Positions 35,252 to 47,800 of a DNA stretch of 64,000 nucleotides are shown here, one piece after another. The notes below the pieces were generated by a model. The model was not told where the DNA came from and made no database searches. It worked only from the letters and a program-made list of their open reading frames with translations. Source of the DNA: Isoetes taiwanensis. Lineage: Eukaryota > Streptophyta > Lycopodiopsida > Isoetales > Isoetaceae. Where the stretch lies: assembly GCA_021234155.1 (NCBI GenBank), contig JAJEKV010000110.1, positions 1,954,338 through 2,018,337 on the forward strand, given 5' to 3'. The first letter of the stretch is position 1. Each line of letters starts with the position of its first letter. The position numbers and the translations under genes were made by a program.

Positions 35252-36181
35252 TTAATAGGATTGGTGAGCATATCGATAACCAGAACTCAATGGTTGGGCT
35301 CGTAAGTCTCGCTGGCCTAACACAGCTAAATGAGAACTGTAGCTATGTGCATAAGCCAAGGGAAGTATGTTCCTCGGCATCGAAATGCCAGCTCCTTTGT
35401 GCACATCCAACACTGCAAAAAAAAGATGCATGGATCTCTAGAGTTAGAGGGCATGCAGATTGACGAGGATAGTTTTACTGCAATATACAGATAGGTCAAT
35501 AAATTAAACAGGGTTACAAAAGGATTATGTACCTGGCGGTGATGTGAAAGGATAATTTGAATGAACCAACTCGTTAGACCTATGTTGGCCTATAGATCCA
35601 TTACTACGAGGAGTAGTCTCACTAAATCCTACAGTTTTTACACTATCTCGAGATGCCTTTTCGCCTCCAGAAATCTATTTCCAATTTTACACAAAATACA
35701 TAAGCTAACAGCAAAAGAAGCTTTTCCTATGAGGCAATACTTTGCCCACTAAATAGGTAAATAAAAAAATTCAGAGATAAAGTTGCAAAACCTGACGAAT
35801 AAAAGCAGGTTGAAGGAAGAAAACCTACCGCAAAACGAACAGAACGATTGTAAAGATTCACTAAACCGGTAAAAAGGCTCAACGCATAATTCGCACTCTT
35901 CCTAGACTTGTACTCAGCAAAGCCGTAACCTTTATGGCGCTTTGTTTCCTTATCTCTAGGCATATAAACATCTACTAAAGGTCCAGCCTGAACCATTATT
36001 TCATATAGCAATCTTTCATCAACACGGTCATCTAAGTTACCTAGGAAGAAAAATAAAGTCAAGGCCAGAATATACGAGATTTCTAAGAAACAAAACACAG
36101 AAACGTGCAAAAAGCAAGATCTGGGAGAGTTTTGAAGCACAACTTACTGATAAAAAGCGTAGCTTCTGTATCGCCAGGCAT
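35252..36181 (-). CDS. Single-RRM RNA-binding protein, SF3B4-like (168 aa, four exons)
   Basis: Proposed exons on the minus strand are 36148-36181, 35825-36040, 35533-35628 and 35252-35412. Together they give 507 nt, an uninterrupted 168-codon frame from ATGCCTGGC to TAA. All junctions fit GT-AG and phase; the exon 2 donor could instead be 4 bases earlier (GTAGGT), which would need another exon. Residues 8-80 form one RNA-recognition motif: RNP2 is LFISNL (residues 9-14), RNP1 is KGYGFAEY (48-55). The motif resembles the RRMs of splicing factor 3B subunit 4 (LDDRVDERLLYEIMVQAGPL, like the SF3B4 'NLD..V.E..L.E...QAGPV'). The remaining 85 or so residues are Ser/Tyr/His-rich and lack a second RRM or the Pro-rich tail of full SF3B4 (which has two RRMs). 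It is a likely nuclear RNA-binding protein; its exact partner is unknown. Confidence 0.75.
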
Positions 36182-37853
36182 GGACGCAACTAAATAAGAT
36201 CTTCGACTCCACCGCTGAAACGATTTCCCAAACAGCGCATAAATGGAAAACCGGCGTATAAAAAAGGCAAAGGCAAAAGGGGGCAGCAAAAGGAACCGTC
36301 CGATGACATCAATGGTCCAGATGCGCCGGTGCCTGGCACAATCACAGCCGTTTGTTGCCAGTGAATCTTTATTTGGCATATTCGACTCGGACGGCCATGG
36401 ATGTTATCCTAAAGAGCAAAGACTACTGGAAATATACCATATGAGTAGAAAGCATAGTTTGGGAGAGTGCACTTTTCTTACATTGTTCCGGCAACGTTTA
36501 TAAACATCTAAAGATGCACTTGGCATTATTCCTTGCATCTTCAACAATAATTTTAAGTTTTGAAATCACATTCATTCCTAGTGTCAATTCCAAGCATGCA
36601 TAGACTGATCTTTGAACCATGGATCTTGCAGGAATTTGTCTTAAACCTGTTTTCATCTTGCGAGAATGGCTTTTTAGGATGCCTTCAGGAGTCTAAATGC
36701 ATCTTAAAATGCCATTCTGGAAACCCACTCAAGAACCAGAATCACACTTTAACTGTACAGTTACATTAGCACATACAGTTTTTTGGAGTTCAATTCCACG
36801 GTTTGGGATTCTGGTTTCATATCTTTGCATAGATTCTCATCTTTCTTTCCACCGAGCTGTTTGCAGTTAATGTATTATCTTAATGCCATTTTGGAACACG
36901 TCCTTATCTTGGAACTAAAGAAAAAACATATAGAATGCAGACCATGTCAACCTCTGACTGAACAATAATTTTGAAGGATGTCCTTTGAAGTTTCTTTCAA
37001 ATTCTTGTTCTGTATAAATCTATTCAGATCTCAAACCTTGCCATATGTAGAATGGGGCCAACAACATTGAGCAAAGAGCTCTTAAAGAATTACATTATTA
37101 TATATATTTATAGATAGAATATGCAGTGCAGATGTCGGTTCAGTCACAGCTCCCGTAAAAATGTTTTGGTTCCTGTAGATCTCTATTATCCATGACAAGC
37201 AAAGCATGTTCATGTCTCTGAACTCCATGTCAATCAGGCTTCTAGGTTGAGCTTGTTCACGGCATAACTATCACACCATCTCTAACGTGTCAACCACTTT
37301 CAATCTGAGAATAATACATTGGTAAAGATGGCGTACATATTTTGTCTATTATAAGTCACACAGTCAGTCATCCTCCGAGTCTGCAAATGGAACAGCCATT
37401 TCAATTCGCTATTAAACACAAAAAAATCATTAAGAGAATGTAAAGGCTAAGGCTAGGCAGAGGAAAGATTTAAGCTGCATGGCTGGCTGTATGGCAATTT
37501 TCAAGTTAGCAAGAAATGTCCTGTAAAGACCATGCTTGCTTACAAGTTTTGCAATGGATGCATGCATGAATGGATGGATGGATGGGTGGGTGGGTGGGCA
37601 GGCGGCGAGAAGGAAGTTATGCAGATTGCTGCTGCTCTTTGACACCCAGGTATCTGATCACTTTATGCTGCTGCTATATGGAGTTTATCTTAAACTACAA
37701 TTTCCTATGCCAACTTCTTTGTAAACTACAATTTCCTATGCCAACTTGTTTGTAACGTCTTGAGCCTCCCAACTTCTTAAACGCACCCAATTATGATTCA
37801 GAGTTGCTTTTTTATTTCCGTGCTGTGGTATTACCACCATATACATATAGCTT
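36182..37853. other. Intergenic, promoter side of the RRM gene and 3' side of the ceramide synthase
   Basis: No gene recognised. A short GGAT/GGGT run lies at about 37570-37600, next to two copies of 'aaactacaatttcctatgcc' (about 37693-37745). The open frames here are short and unlike any family I know. Confidence 0.4.
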
Positions 37854-40379
37854 TCATGAAGGTCCTGCATCTCGGGATATAAATATAACTTCATAAATAA
37901 GATAGGAAGAGTTTTTGTCATCGTACCTGATCGAACATCATCTCCAACTTTTCCTTTGTTCTCTAACTGTCTGAGGACCATTCGGCTTATCAATACCCAC
38001 CAATAGATATGCATGATCAGAAGCGTAATGAGTAGTGTGTTGAAATAATAGTAGATGAGTCTGATATCAGACCGAGTAAGGTCCATATATGCTTGAGCCT
38101 CATAACTGGCAGCGGCATAAAACTCGAAATTATCATTCGAACGTGATAAAAAAGATTGAATCTTAGCTAGTTTTTGTAGAGAAATGTACCTGGTACTCCG
38201 GATAATCCAGAAAGGAAAATATATGAGGCGTAATAGAAGCCAAGAAAGTACAAAGAGGCCAAACACAATGCTGGCTCCCACCTCGTTTCCAGCATATTTG
38301 AAAAGTTTTGCCGATTCCAAAAAGACATCACTTGCGTCGTGCAGTGCCAATATAACAGACCCAACACGGAAAAAACTGCACAAGATGACACAAATTGGAT
38401 TTTGAAACAAGGTTGCAAGCAAATACAAATATAGAGAAAACATTGGGGGACCTTAATGAATTTAACTAGTATTTCGACAACACTCAAAAATGAAGTCGTG
38501 CTTTAATGCAAACTAGTTTGTCATGACAAAGAAAACATCCTAGGACAGTTCACTATTGAATCATAGCAGACAAATTAGTGTCTTCAAACAATAATTTATC
38601 TAACTGAGAAGTTCATATGTGACATTGCCCATATGAAAAAGAGAACGGAGTCAAGAATATCATATTATATGGATAACTTCCTCGTGCCAGATAATTTATA
38701 ATTCAACATTAGATTTCTCTCTAAATTTAAAGAAGGCATCAGTAACTTACCCCAATATATAGGAAGTGGAAATCAGTCCAATGGTTACTACATGATGTGA
38801 AAGCATAACGACAAAGTCTTTCCTTCGAGTCTCCCAAACAAGCAAAGCTGCCACGCTATAGACATAGAATCCACACTGGTACATGTAGAAAAGCTTTAAT
38901 TGAAACCTTGAGGTATAATAGCAGAAAAGAATTCTGTCAGAACATGAATCATTTGTTTTTTCTCAAAAGAAGAGACAAAATACAGAAAACATATTGGGAG
39001 AGGGAGGTTTTTTACAGAACCAATTTCTCACTTGACCAAGATATATAGTGCACATGTATTATCAATGAAAAGGACTGTGAAAGCAACCAAAAAACTTCAT
39101 GTTGAGCAAGCCACTGAACGCGGTGGTTCATGGACTTGGCTAACAGGTACAGTTTGTCTGTATACATCTTCCCTTCCTATCTAGAAACTGGCTCGTGATC
39201 ATAAATATTAATAGAGTTTAATGCTTATGAGGAAGCAACTCCTTCTAGCCACCTATTTGGCAGAGGAGAAAACCGTTGGCAGGGGCTACAAGGTCACTGG
39301 GTAATTGGGCAGCATAGAGGATGGACATGTGCAAAGAAAGCTTTTTATTGGAATAAGAATGCATATTCATAACCTCGTAAAATTCCTGCATATGAAAGGA
39401 AATATTAAAGATAACATTGAGATTGAAGCTCATGCTGTTAAGCTTAATGATATTTGCTTTCGAATTGCTTTACAATGAGAAAATAAAATTCCTCTTCTGC
39501 TTCACATTATAATATCCAGATATGAGCCCCTGGCCCTAGGTAGCTTCCTGTTTGCATGACAACAGTTCATTGACAAGACTTTCGCGTGAATATATTTCAT
39601 GCGCAGAAATGTGGTAAAAGCGCGTAAGGCCTCTAATGGATCCTATACCAGTTTTTTCATGCCCAATCAAAAATTCATACGTTTTGATGTTATCAAATAA
39701 AAAAACATTTCACTTCATACTCTGCCAAAAAGTAGAGGCTTCAAGTTTTAATACCTTGGCTTTCATTTTATCAAATTCTATTAATACAATCAACAACCCC
39801 TTTCTGGTTTAGATTAAGCCAGATTTAGATATAGCTAAATCATATATTTCAGTGGCATATCTCTACATAAGTTTCATGAGGTACCCTTCCTTTAACATCT
39901 ATAACAATTAACTTTAAGTCAGAAAGAAAGTTCAGCAGAGAGTTAAGATCAAGGGAATAAAAATAACTCACTTCAGTGTCTGGACTTGCCAACTTTCCCA
40001 AAATGCTTTCGTGCTAGTGAACCAAGGCTCTTTATAAATAACAAAAAGTGCAAATGCCTCCGAAACAGCATAATAACTTAACTTCCACATTGATTCGGTT
40101 GTCTTAAACATCTTCTTGTTTGGTCCATTCTTCAAAAAAACTCTTAATTGCTTTTCGTCAGTTGGGTAGATGAGCCATCTTGCAAGTCTCTGTGAGCGAT
40201 GGAAGAAAGATATTAAACATACTGTGACACATTAACTACAAGATATACGATAGAAAAAACACCTGGTAAATATGCACATCGAGGAGAAGACGAATAATGG
40301 GGAACGCCAAGGCGAAGTAGAACACAAGATAATAGTCATTCCACTGTGGGGCGCTCTCCTGCACCAAATGTGAACCCAT
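37854..40379 (-). CDS. Ceramide synthase (LAG1/LOH family, TLC domain), 288 aa
   Basis: Six minus-strand coding exons fit GT-AG rules and phase: 40263-40379, 39972-40189, 38751-38906, 38190-38375, 37927-38105 and 37854-37864. The total of 867 nt encodes 288 residues, close to Arabidopsis LOH proteins (about 300). Ceramide synthases are endoplasmic-reticulum membrane enzymes that join fatty acyl-CoA to a sphingoid base. Diagnostic stretches are LFYMYQCGFYVYSVAALLVW, ETRRKDFVVMLSHHVVT (the HH pair of the Lag motif), HDASDVFLESAKLFKYAGNE and YYYFNTLLITLLIMHIYWW. Several hydrophobic segments span the membrane. It ends DDVRSGPS, without the acidic Ser/Asp/Glu tail common in plant relatives. The start is MGSHLVQ; the frame stays open upstream to a splice acceptor, so an extra 5' exon may exist. 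Confidence 0.88.
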
Positions 40380-40655
40380 CTGCAACGTAATCTTGCCCCA
40401 GAGATAGTTGTTTATCTACAAGAGATCAGAAGACGAGCAATTGAGTTTATCATTGAGCAATGCAGGTATCAAAACTGCCCATAAATCTCTTTCGAAATAT
40501 TGCACTGCCCATGCATTGCCAGGACATGGAATGGGCTGACAAGATTCCCATAGACAATTCAAAATCAATCTAAAAAACACAGCAACTGCGGAAATTCACA
40601 GGGGCATATATGAAACGAGGCAAAGAAATGGCAAGAACTCCATTTAGGATCTGGG

Positions 40656-40778
40656 TTACTGGATTAATGGGCTCTTATTGATATGCATTGATGAAAGATC
40701 CAAAGATAAATCAGATCCAGGCGAAAGGAGAATCGAAAAGGTATAATCCTTGCCGGAGCCGCCGCTGCTGCTGCTCAT
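40656..40778 (-). promoter_or_regulatory. Possible 5' leader exon with a 40-codon upstream ORF
   Basis: An ATG followed by Ser/Gly-rich codons (MSSSSGGSGKDYTFSILLSP...) opens here and closes with TAA at 40656-40658, about 280 bases before the ceramide synthase start. The acceptor-like 'tctcttgtag' at about 40419 suggests an intron between. It could be a translated upstream ORF. I cannot join it in frame to the main protein. Confidence 0.3.
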
Positions 40779-40799
40779 TGCTCTTTCTTCATCTTTTTC

Positions 40800-41633
40800 T
40801 TTTTTGGCTTACGAGTATGTGTAGTACAGTTCTCTTTTATATGGGAACGTCTTAGAAACTGATTTATAGTGCCGAGCTGTATATATTGTAACCATATATA
40901 TGTTGCTCGCAGGCTCTTACCTGGCATATTTCTTACAAAAATTCTCTTTTTATATTTCTCTTAAGATCATTGTATATGGCTTTTTTTTTTAGAAAAAGGA
41001 CCAAGTAAGTTAAAGGTTCGCATCCCGAGGGAACTTGACATTATAAGCATAAAACAACTGACTATTTGAAGCATTGTTTTCTTTCCTAAAATGGTAGTTT
41101 TAACAAGGATACGGGCATATTCGATATTCCGCTCATCATATCAAAGTCTTGGTAAAATAATTTATTGCAACATATGCCATATGCGATGGATCCGAAGCCC
41201 GTAGTCAGGCTATGGGGACCGGGGCTAGCAAAGTTGGCCCTAGGGGCGTGACTTATAAGCTATGGTTATGGAACATTAAATTAAATGTTAATGTTTCGCC
41301 ACATGGCACTGTTGTATTGGTTGAGAGTAAACCAAAGGGGATTGAATGAAATTAGGATCGAACCTGTGTATTCACAGAAGAGAGAGTGCAATGGATTGAA
41401 TTCCGAGCATGCCAATGACGACCACCTGGGAATGGCCGGATCTGCAGGAGAAGGCATGCAACTGGAGATTCGGCCCTATTTAAGGATCTAAAATTTGTTT
41501 TGGAAGGAACACCTACGGTTCAGAGAGAATCTTGAAATCCTTATGTATCTCCATTACTGTTTGAACTGATGATTATCTGAGGCCATCTAGATCAATTCGA
41601 CCCCTTCCAGCCTATTTCTAAGTCTTTGGAGCA
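40800..41633. other. Intergenic
   Basis: Upstream side of the ceramide synthase gene. A T run at 40980-40990 and a 'ggttcgcatcccga' B-box-like phrase near 41012 hint at a retroposon scrap. Otherwise nothing is identified. Confidence 0.35.
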
Positions 41634-42360
41634 TTGATTGTGCTTGAACCAGAGGTCAAGCCAATGGTGCGTGCTCTGTATCGTCTTAGTCCTCTAGAAT
41701 TAGAGGAAGTTAAGCATCAAGTTAAAGAACTGCTTGCAAGGGGATTTATTAAGCCTAGTGAGTCGCCTTTTGCAAGCCCGGTTTTGCCTGTTAAGAAAAA
41801 GATAAGACTATGCAAATGTGCATAGACTATCACGCTTTTAATAAGCTATCAAGGATAGGTATCCCTTACTCGTATAGATAATATTCTAGATCGTTTTGGT
41901 GGAGCCAAGTGGTTCACTAAGATTGATTTATGTAGTGGATATTATCAAATTTGGATTCGGGAAGGCGATGAACCTAAGACAGCCTTTAGAATGCATCAGG
42001 GGCATTATGAGTTCTTAGTGATGCCATTTGGTCTCACAAATGTTCCAACAATCTTTGTGAGGTTGATGAATCAAGTATTCTCAGAGTACTTAGATAAGTT
42101 TGTCGAAATGTTCCTTGATGATATACTTGCGTATTCACAAACATTAGAAGAGCCTTTGCTCATTTGTGCTCAGAAACTTTATGCTAAGATATCCAAGTAT
42201 GATTTTCTTAAGAAAAAGGTTGCATCCCTTGGACACATCCTTTCGAGGAGGGAGTATCGCTGGATCAAAGTAAGGTGCAAGTAGTGCAAGGCTAGCTACC
42301 ACCTGAAAATGTTACCGAGTTGAGAAGTTTTTTGGGTTTGGCTACGTACTATAGAAAATT
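41634..42360 (+). pseudogene. Older Ty3/gypsy reverse-transcriptase fragment, decayed and truncated
   Basis: The plus strand reads LARGFIKPSESPFASPVLPV, then (after stops and frame changes) FTKIDLCSGYYQIWIREGDE, YEFLVMPFGLTNVPTIFVRL, an FLDDILAYS active-site block and finally LRSFLGLATYYRKF. The order is the gypsy reverse-transcriptase domain. Stops occur near 41822 and 41850. The fragment ends abruptly at 42360 where the younger LTR (TGTGACGT) begins, so the younger element inserted into this relic. No continuation of this pol is found on the far side in this window. Confidence 0.8.
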
Positions 42361-43919
42361 TGTGACGTCCCCTACTCGTATATGGTGCACTCAGCGTATA
42401 CAAACAGGAGTTCATCCCCCATACCAGCTCCATACTGATACAGGGCCCTCCACATGGCACTGCACTCGTAACGAGTCCCAGTGGGAAGAGTGAAAGGGTC
42501 ATTTTACCCCGTCTCCCTCAGGGCCTACCTAGCTGCGGAAGCGTAAACATACATGTCAGTATACAATATAATCACATATCCACCTCGAAGGGTGGCGCAT
42601 CAACATCTGCAGAGACAATGATCAGCATCATACATAGGAGTCCTACCCAAGGCTCAGACTCGAAGGGATGACTGACGGCTTGGGTCTCCAGAGTTCATTG
42701 CAGACAGAATTCGTGGCAATGGATTTGGCTGGCATAAGAACATGGCATAGGGTTGTCCACTCCATCTCGCCCCTCCCATTGCACACTTTGCGAGTAGGCT
42801 GAAAAGTGTTGGGACTGGACCAGAACCCACGGATGCATAGCCAAAAGGGCTATTCACGGGTTTCATCTTCCCGATTCGATGGGGCGGGGAAGGGATCGCT
42901 CCCTCCGAGAGATCTACATCTTTGACTCAAGGTGACTAGAGGGCCCTTGCCTGTGTTCGATTGAACCCACTAGAAAGTGTACACCACTTCACGGGTGTCG
43001 AGTCCATGCCTTACCCGCGGTGGTAAGCCATTAGACCTAGTCACAATGATCCCCAGTAGACCTTACACACCCGAGGGATCGTTCAAGAGTCGACATGAAC
43101 CTCCTTCTTAGCCCGGTCCCGGCCCCCTTCACCCACAACCCGGTGTGGTTCTTGTACACAGGCCGAAACTATAGTGTGCTAGAGAGGCTAATCTAGGAGC
43201 ATCTACTACCAAGCTTTAGGTCTCTACCCCCCTTCCCAATACAAGGAGTTCATAGAGATGCATCATCCACATACATCACAGAAGAACTAAAGAACTAGAT
43301 CTAATCTATATCATAGAGTTAGGTTCTTTAGTTAGAGTCTGGTATCTAGAGATCTAGAGGGCTGCTATGGGCAATTTAATAGGCTAAACCTACTGATTCT
43401 ATGACTGAAACATGGTTTAAGCTATTAAATTGCCTAAATACCTGATCCTTGAGTGGCTCCTCCTGACCTGAGTTCGACCATCCTGCTGAGATGCTCGAAT
43501 CAAGGGAAACTAATGGTGCAATTCTCTCAGACAGAGTCTGGGAGGCGGTTTTGGCTCTTGAAACAGCCAAAACAGAGCTCTAAAACCCTAGAAACGAAAA
43601 ATGGGCAAGTTAGGGTTTCCCCTCCTAAATAGACAAGGGGGTAAGTTAGGGTTTCCAATTATCCCCTTTAGGCATGTGGGATAATTGGAAATGGGCCCAC
43701 TTGCCTTTAATGGTTAGGTGGCAAAATGTGCCCACATGGAAAGGTGTGCCCACATTAATGTGCACATTGGTAAATGTGCACATTAATATTAATGCACATA
43801 CCTAGCGAGTTGCCCCCTAGGGCTACCCACCTGGCTACACGTCGGTCGGAGTGGTGTGTACGCGTGACGAGGCAGTACAGTAGATGTCCTGGGACTGTAT
43901 ACTGTGCTGGAACGTCACA
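42361..43919 (-). repeat. 3' LTR of the chromovirus-type retrotransposon (1,559 bp)
   Basis: Bounded by TGTGACGT (42361-42368) and ACGTCACA (43912-43919), giving the TG...CA LTR boundary with 8-bp inverted ends. It lies on the 3' side of the minus-strand gag-pol, just past a purine-rich priming tract. No second copy of this LTR is seen to the right of gag, so LTR-LTR comparison for dating is not possible here. Confidence 0.7.
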
Positions 43920-43933
43920 TTCTCCCCACCTTG
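43920..43933 (-). promoter_or_regulatory. Polypurine tract for plus-strand priming
   Basis: On the minus strand AAGGTGGGGAGAA abuts the LTR start (TGTGACGT). A near-copy (CCAAGGTGGGGAGA) lies about 40 bases further inside, near 43962-43975. Retroviral-type reverse transcription starts plus-strand synthesis from such a tract. Confidence 0.65.
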
Positions 43934-44806
43934 AAATGATGTTGTCCGCAGCATCGTGGGTCTCCCCACCTTGGAGTCTTCCTAACCTGCAATCAACCCG
44001 ATACATACAATATACTACTATAATAATACTTACATATTTACTAAGATTACCTTAAGGTAATATTTTTTTGAACATTATTACGCCATTATATTATGGAATA
44101 ACTTATCAATTCATAACATCATTAAACAAGTTACTCAATAGTTTAGTTATCACGACAATTAAGTTTAACAAAATTTCAACATTTCATATCTATAATTATT
44201 GTTCGAGGTACTCTTCATTCCTTGCAACACATTCCAACAAATTTGTGTTGCAAGTCTTCGTAGCTCGACCTCCTTGCCCTCCGGAGCGTTCTATTGGCCT
44301 GCAGGTCGACACTACGTTAGTACCATTTTAATTATTAATAAAATTTTGGTTATATGGTGACCACCCCACCTATCTACATGGATGCATGGCTAATCTCCCG
44401 GCATAGGAAGAGGGTGAATCTTCCATTATGGCCGTGGAGACAGTCTATATGCCTATATGCCGCTCATGCCTACACCTCTAGTTGCCCAGCGTGGAGGATA
44501 TCCTTCCCGTATATGGGGCGTGAAGGATAGATTCCTCCTATCAAAGCATATATGGGGCTAAAGGTGCCTTTCCTATCAATGCATTCCTTAATGACCTCTT
44601 TTCTCTCGAGGTCGTCTACTTCCGTGAGACAGAAGTAGACTTTCTAATCTACCTTCCACTCGTCCAAACGGAAACGCGGTCATGCCTACATTGACATTTC
44701 ACCACGCCCTAGAGATCATCGTAGTGGTCTCATCATCGGTAACAACGCATGCGACCCATACCTAGCATAGGTTGCATGCGTAGATTAATCTTAACTATAC
44801 ATAGAA
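43934..44806 (-). other. 3' untranslated part of the retrotransposon
   Basis: About 870 bp between pol and the polypurine tract. AT-rich at 44000-44340, then GC-balanced sequence with no open frame of note. This is longer than the usual short 3' leader. Confidence 0.5.
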
Positions 44807-47800
44807 TTAATCTACACAAATCGACATGCCTGAGCCGATTTCTTCGGAGATGACCTTGCCGTCCCATTGCTCCATGAACTGTGGGTACTGCTTTACTAGA
44901 TCTTTCTTAAGTACCCATGTCGCGTCTTCCACTGGCAAGTGTTTCCACTTGACCAAGTATTGGAGAAACTCAGATCTCCTCGTTTTCTTGAAAGCTTTAT
45001 CAAGAATCAATTCTGGAACTATTTCCAGCTGCTCCTCCGTCATTTCCAACAACGTTGGAGTGTCCAAGACTTCGTCTGGATTGGGGGTATGTTTCTTCAA
45101 TAAACTCACGTGGAAGACCTTATGAATCTTTAGGTGTGCTGGCAAATCTAGCTTGTAGGATTGATTACCTACTCTCTTGATTATTCTGAAAGGTCCAGCC
45201 CACCTTGGAGCAAGCTTCTTGCAATTGCCGATGCGGAGCTTCGCCTGCTTCACCTTGATCTTGAGCCATACATCGTCTCCAACTCGGAACTCTCTGACTG
45301 TTCGATGCTTGTCGGCGATGCTCTTTTGACGACTCCTTGCTGCCAGCAGATACCCTCGAACTTCTTCCACGAGCTGCTGCATATCGGACAACATCTGCTG
45401 CGAAACTTCCACTTTTGACACGGGGTTGTGCCAAGTGTCTGGAGTTACGCACTGATAGCCGTAATTAATCATGAACGGCGACATTTGGGATGATTCTTGC
45501 TTGGTGCTATTGTAGGCAAATTCCACCAAGTGAATAAATTCTTCCCATATACCTTGCTTATTCCAGACATAGTTCCGTAGCATGTCTTCTAAAATCCTGT
45601 TGGTCCGCTCCGTTTGGCCATCCGTCTGAGGATGGTATGCCGTGCTCATGGATAGCTTCGTCTGAATGGTCGCAAAGAGGTCTTGCCAAAAGGCACTCAT
45701 AAACTTCGGGTCCCTGTCGGAGATAATCTCCCTCGGCATGCCATGAAGCCTGAAGATCTCTTTGGTGAAGAGCTTCGTTGTATCCATAGCCGTATCTGTG
45801 GTCCTGCAAAGCACAAAATGTGCCATCTTCGACAACTTGTCGACTACTACCATCAAGGCATCCTTCCCTCTTACTGTCCTTGGGAGTCCTGTGATGAAAT
45901 CCATGCTGATCACCTCCCACTTAGCGTTTGGCACCGCTAATGGCTCTAATGCCCCTGGAATTCGAAGCTGCTCTGCCTTTGTCTGCTGACATAGCTGACA
46001 TTCCCTGATGTAGCCAGCTACCTGCTTCTTCATTCCTGGCCAATAATAGCTGCTGCGCACTTTGAAATATATTTTCATGAATCCCACATGGCCAGCTATT
46101 GGGCTGTTGTGCGTGTCATGGAGGATCAATTTCCTTACACCTGATGATTCGGGTACGCACAACTTGTTCTTATGGTATAACCGGTTGCCTTCCTTCTTAT
46201 AATGTTTGAAGGTTTCCCGCTCCTTATCTGTTCTAGCCTCCCTAGAGAGGCTTGCCCATACTTCCCTGAAATCCACATCCGTTGGCAATGACTCTTCAAT
46301 CTTCTTACCAAAGTCGCTGGAGAGCGTCGAAATTGCATTGCAATGCACTCTAGTTGTCAGGGGATGCCTTGAAAGCGCATCCGCTACCACATTGAGCTTC
46401 CCTGCCTTGTAGACTATATCAAAGTCATATTCCTCAAGGAACTCCATCCACCTTCTCTGCCTCAGGTTGAGGTGTGGTTGCGTGAATACATACTGGAGGC
46501 TCTGATGGTCTGTATCCAATTGGAACTTCCTTCCCAAGAGATAATGCCTCCATATTCTTAATGCCCTGACAACCGCAAGCAATTCTTGATCATGGGTCGG
46601 GTAGCGCGTTTCGGCATCGTTCATCTTCCTGGAATCATATGCTACCACACGCTCTTCTTGCATGAGCACTGCACCTGTAGCTATCTTACTCGCATCTGTG
46701 GCTACAAGCTTATCTTTCTCTGGGTCCGGCAGGGTTAAGACTGGGGCGGTTGTTAAAGCTTCCTTCAACAATTCAAACCCTGCTTGGGCTTTCTTGTGCC
46801 AATGCTCTGCCCAATCTTTCACCTTCTCCGCCCTCGTCAAGTCTGTTAGCGGGGCCGCTATCTTAGCAAAGTTCTTCACGAACTTCCTGTAGTACCCTGC
46901 TAGGCCGAGAAAACTTCTGACCTCATGCACATTCTTCGGTGCCGGCCACTGAATGACAGCTTCAATCTTGGCAGGATCCGTCGAGATTCCTTCTGCTGAG
47001 ATCACATGACCCAGGTATTCCACCTTCTCTGTTGCGAAGTGACACTTCGACAACTTGGCGTACAACTGGTGCCTCTTCAACTTCTCTAGCACTCTCGTTA
47101 AGTGTTGTACGTGCTCTTCAAGGGATCTGCTATACACCAAAATGTCGTCAAAGAATACAATCACAAAGGTGTCTAAGAACTCCCTGAAGATGTCGTTCAT
47201 GAGCCTCATGAACGTCGCGGGGGCGTTTGATAAGCCGAAAGGCATTACCGTAAACTCATAATGCCCATACCGCGTTCTGAAGGCGGTTTTATGGATATCT
47301 TCTTCCTTTATCCGGATCTGATGATAACCTGACCTTAAGTCGATTTTGGAGAAGACCTTTGCACCTTGGAGTTGATCCATCAAGTCATCTGATCTGGGGA
47401 GCGCATACTTGTTCTTAATGGTGTGCTTGTTCAACTGCCTATAGTCTATGCACATCCTTAAACTGCCATCCTTCTTCTTGACGAACAGAATGGGTGCTCC
47501 AAATGGTGAGACACTAGGTCTGATGAAGCCTAGGTCGAGCAACTCCTGCAATTGCTTCTTTAGCTCCGTCAACTCCTGCGTCGTCATTCTGTATGGGGCT
47601 TTGCTTGTCGGCTTCGTTCCTGGTTCGAGTGCTATCTCACACTCGACTCCCCTATAAGGAGGAAGCTGCTTGATCTCATCTGGAAGGAGATCATGGAACT
47701 CCGTGATCAGCTTAGCTATTTGCTTCGGCAACTTGCTGAGCACCTTGTCTTCTTTGCTTTCTTCTGACTCTGGCTCATCAATCTCAAGCTTGAAGATATA

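Noticed and set aside
37536-37755. Met/Asp/Gly/Trp-rich short frames
   Set aside because: Translation of the GGAT/GGGT microsatellite.
39245-39433. Extra ceramide synthase exon (EFYEVMNMHSYSNKK)
   Set aside because: It sits in the large intron after an acceptor-like site, but the flanking exons already join in phase and the sequence is unlike the family.
45558-45920. Frames overlapping pol in other frames and on the other strand
   Set aside because: Shadows of the long gag-pol frame.
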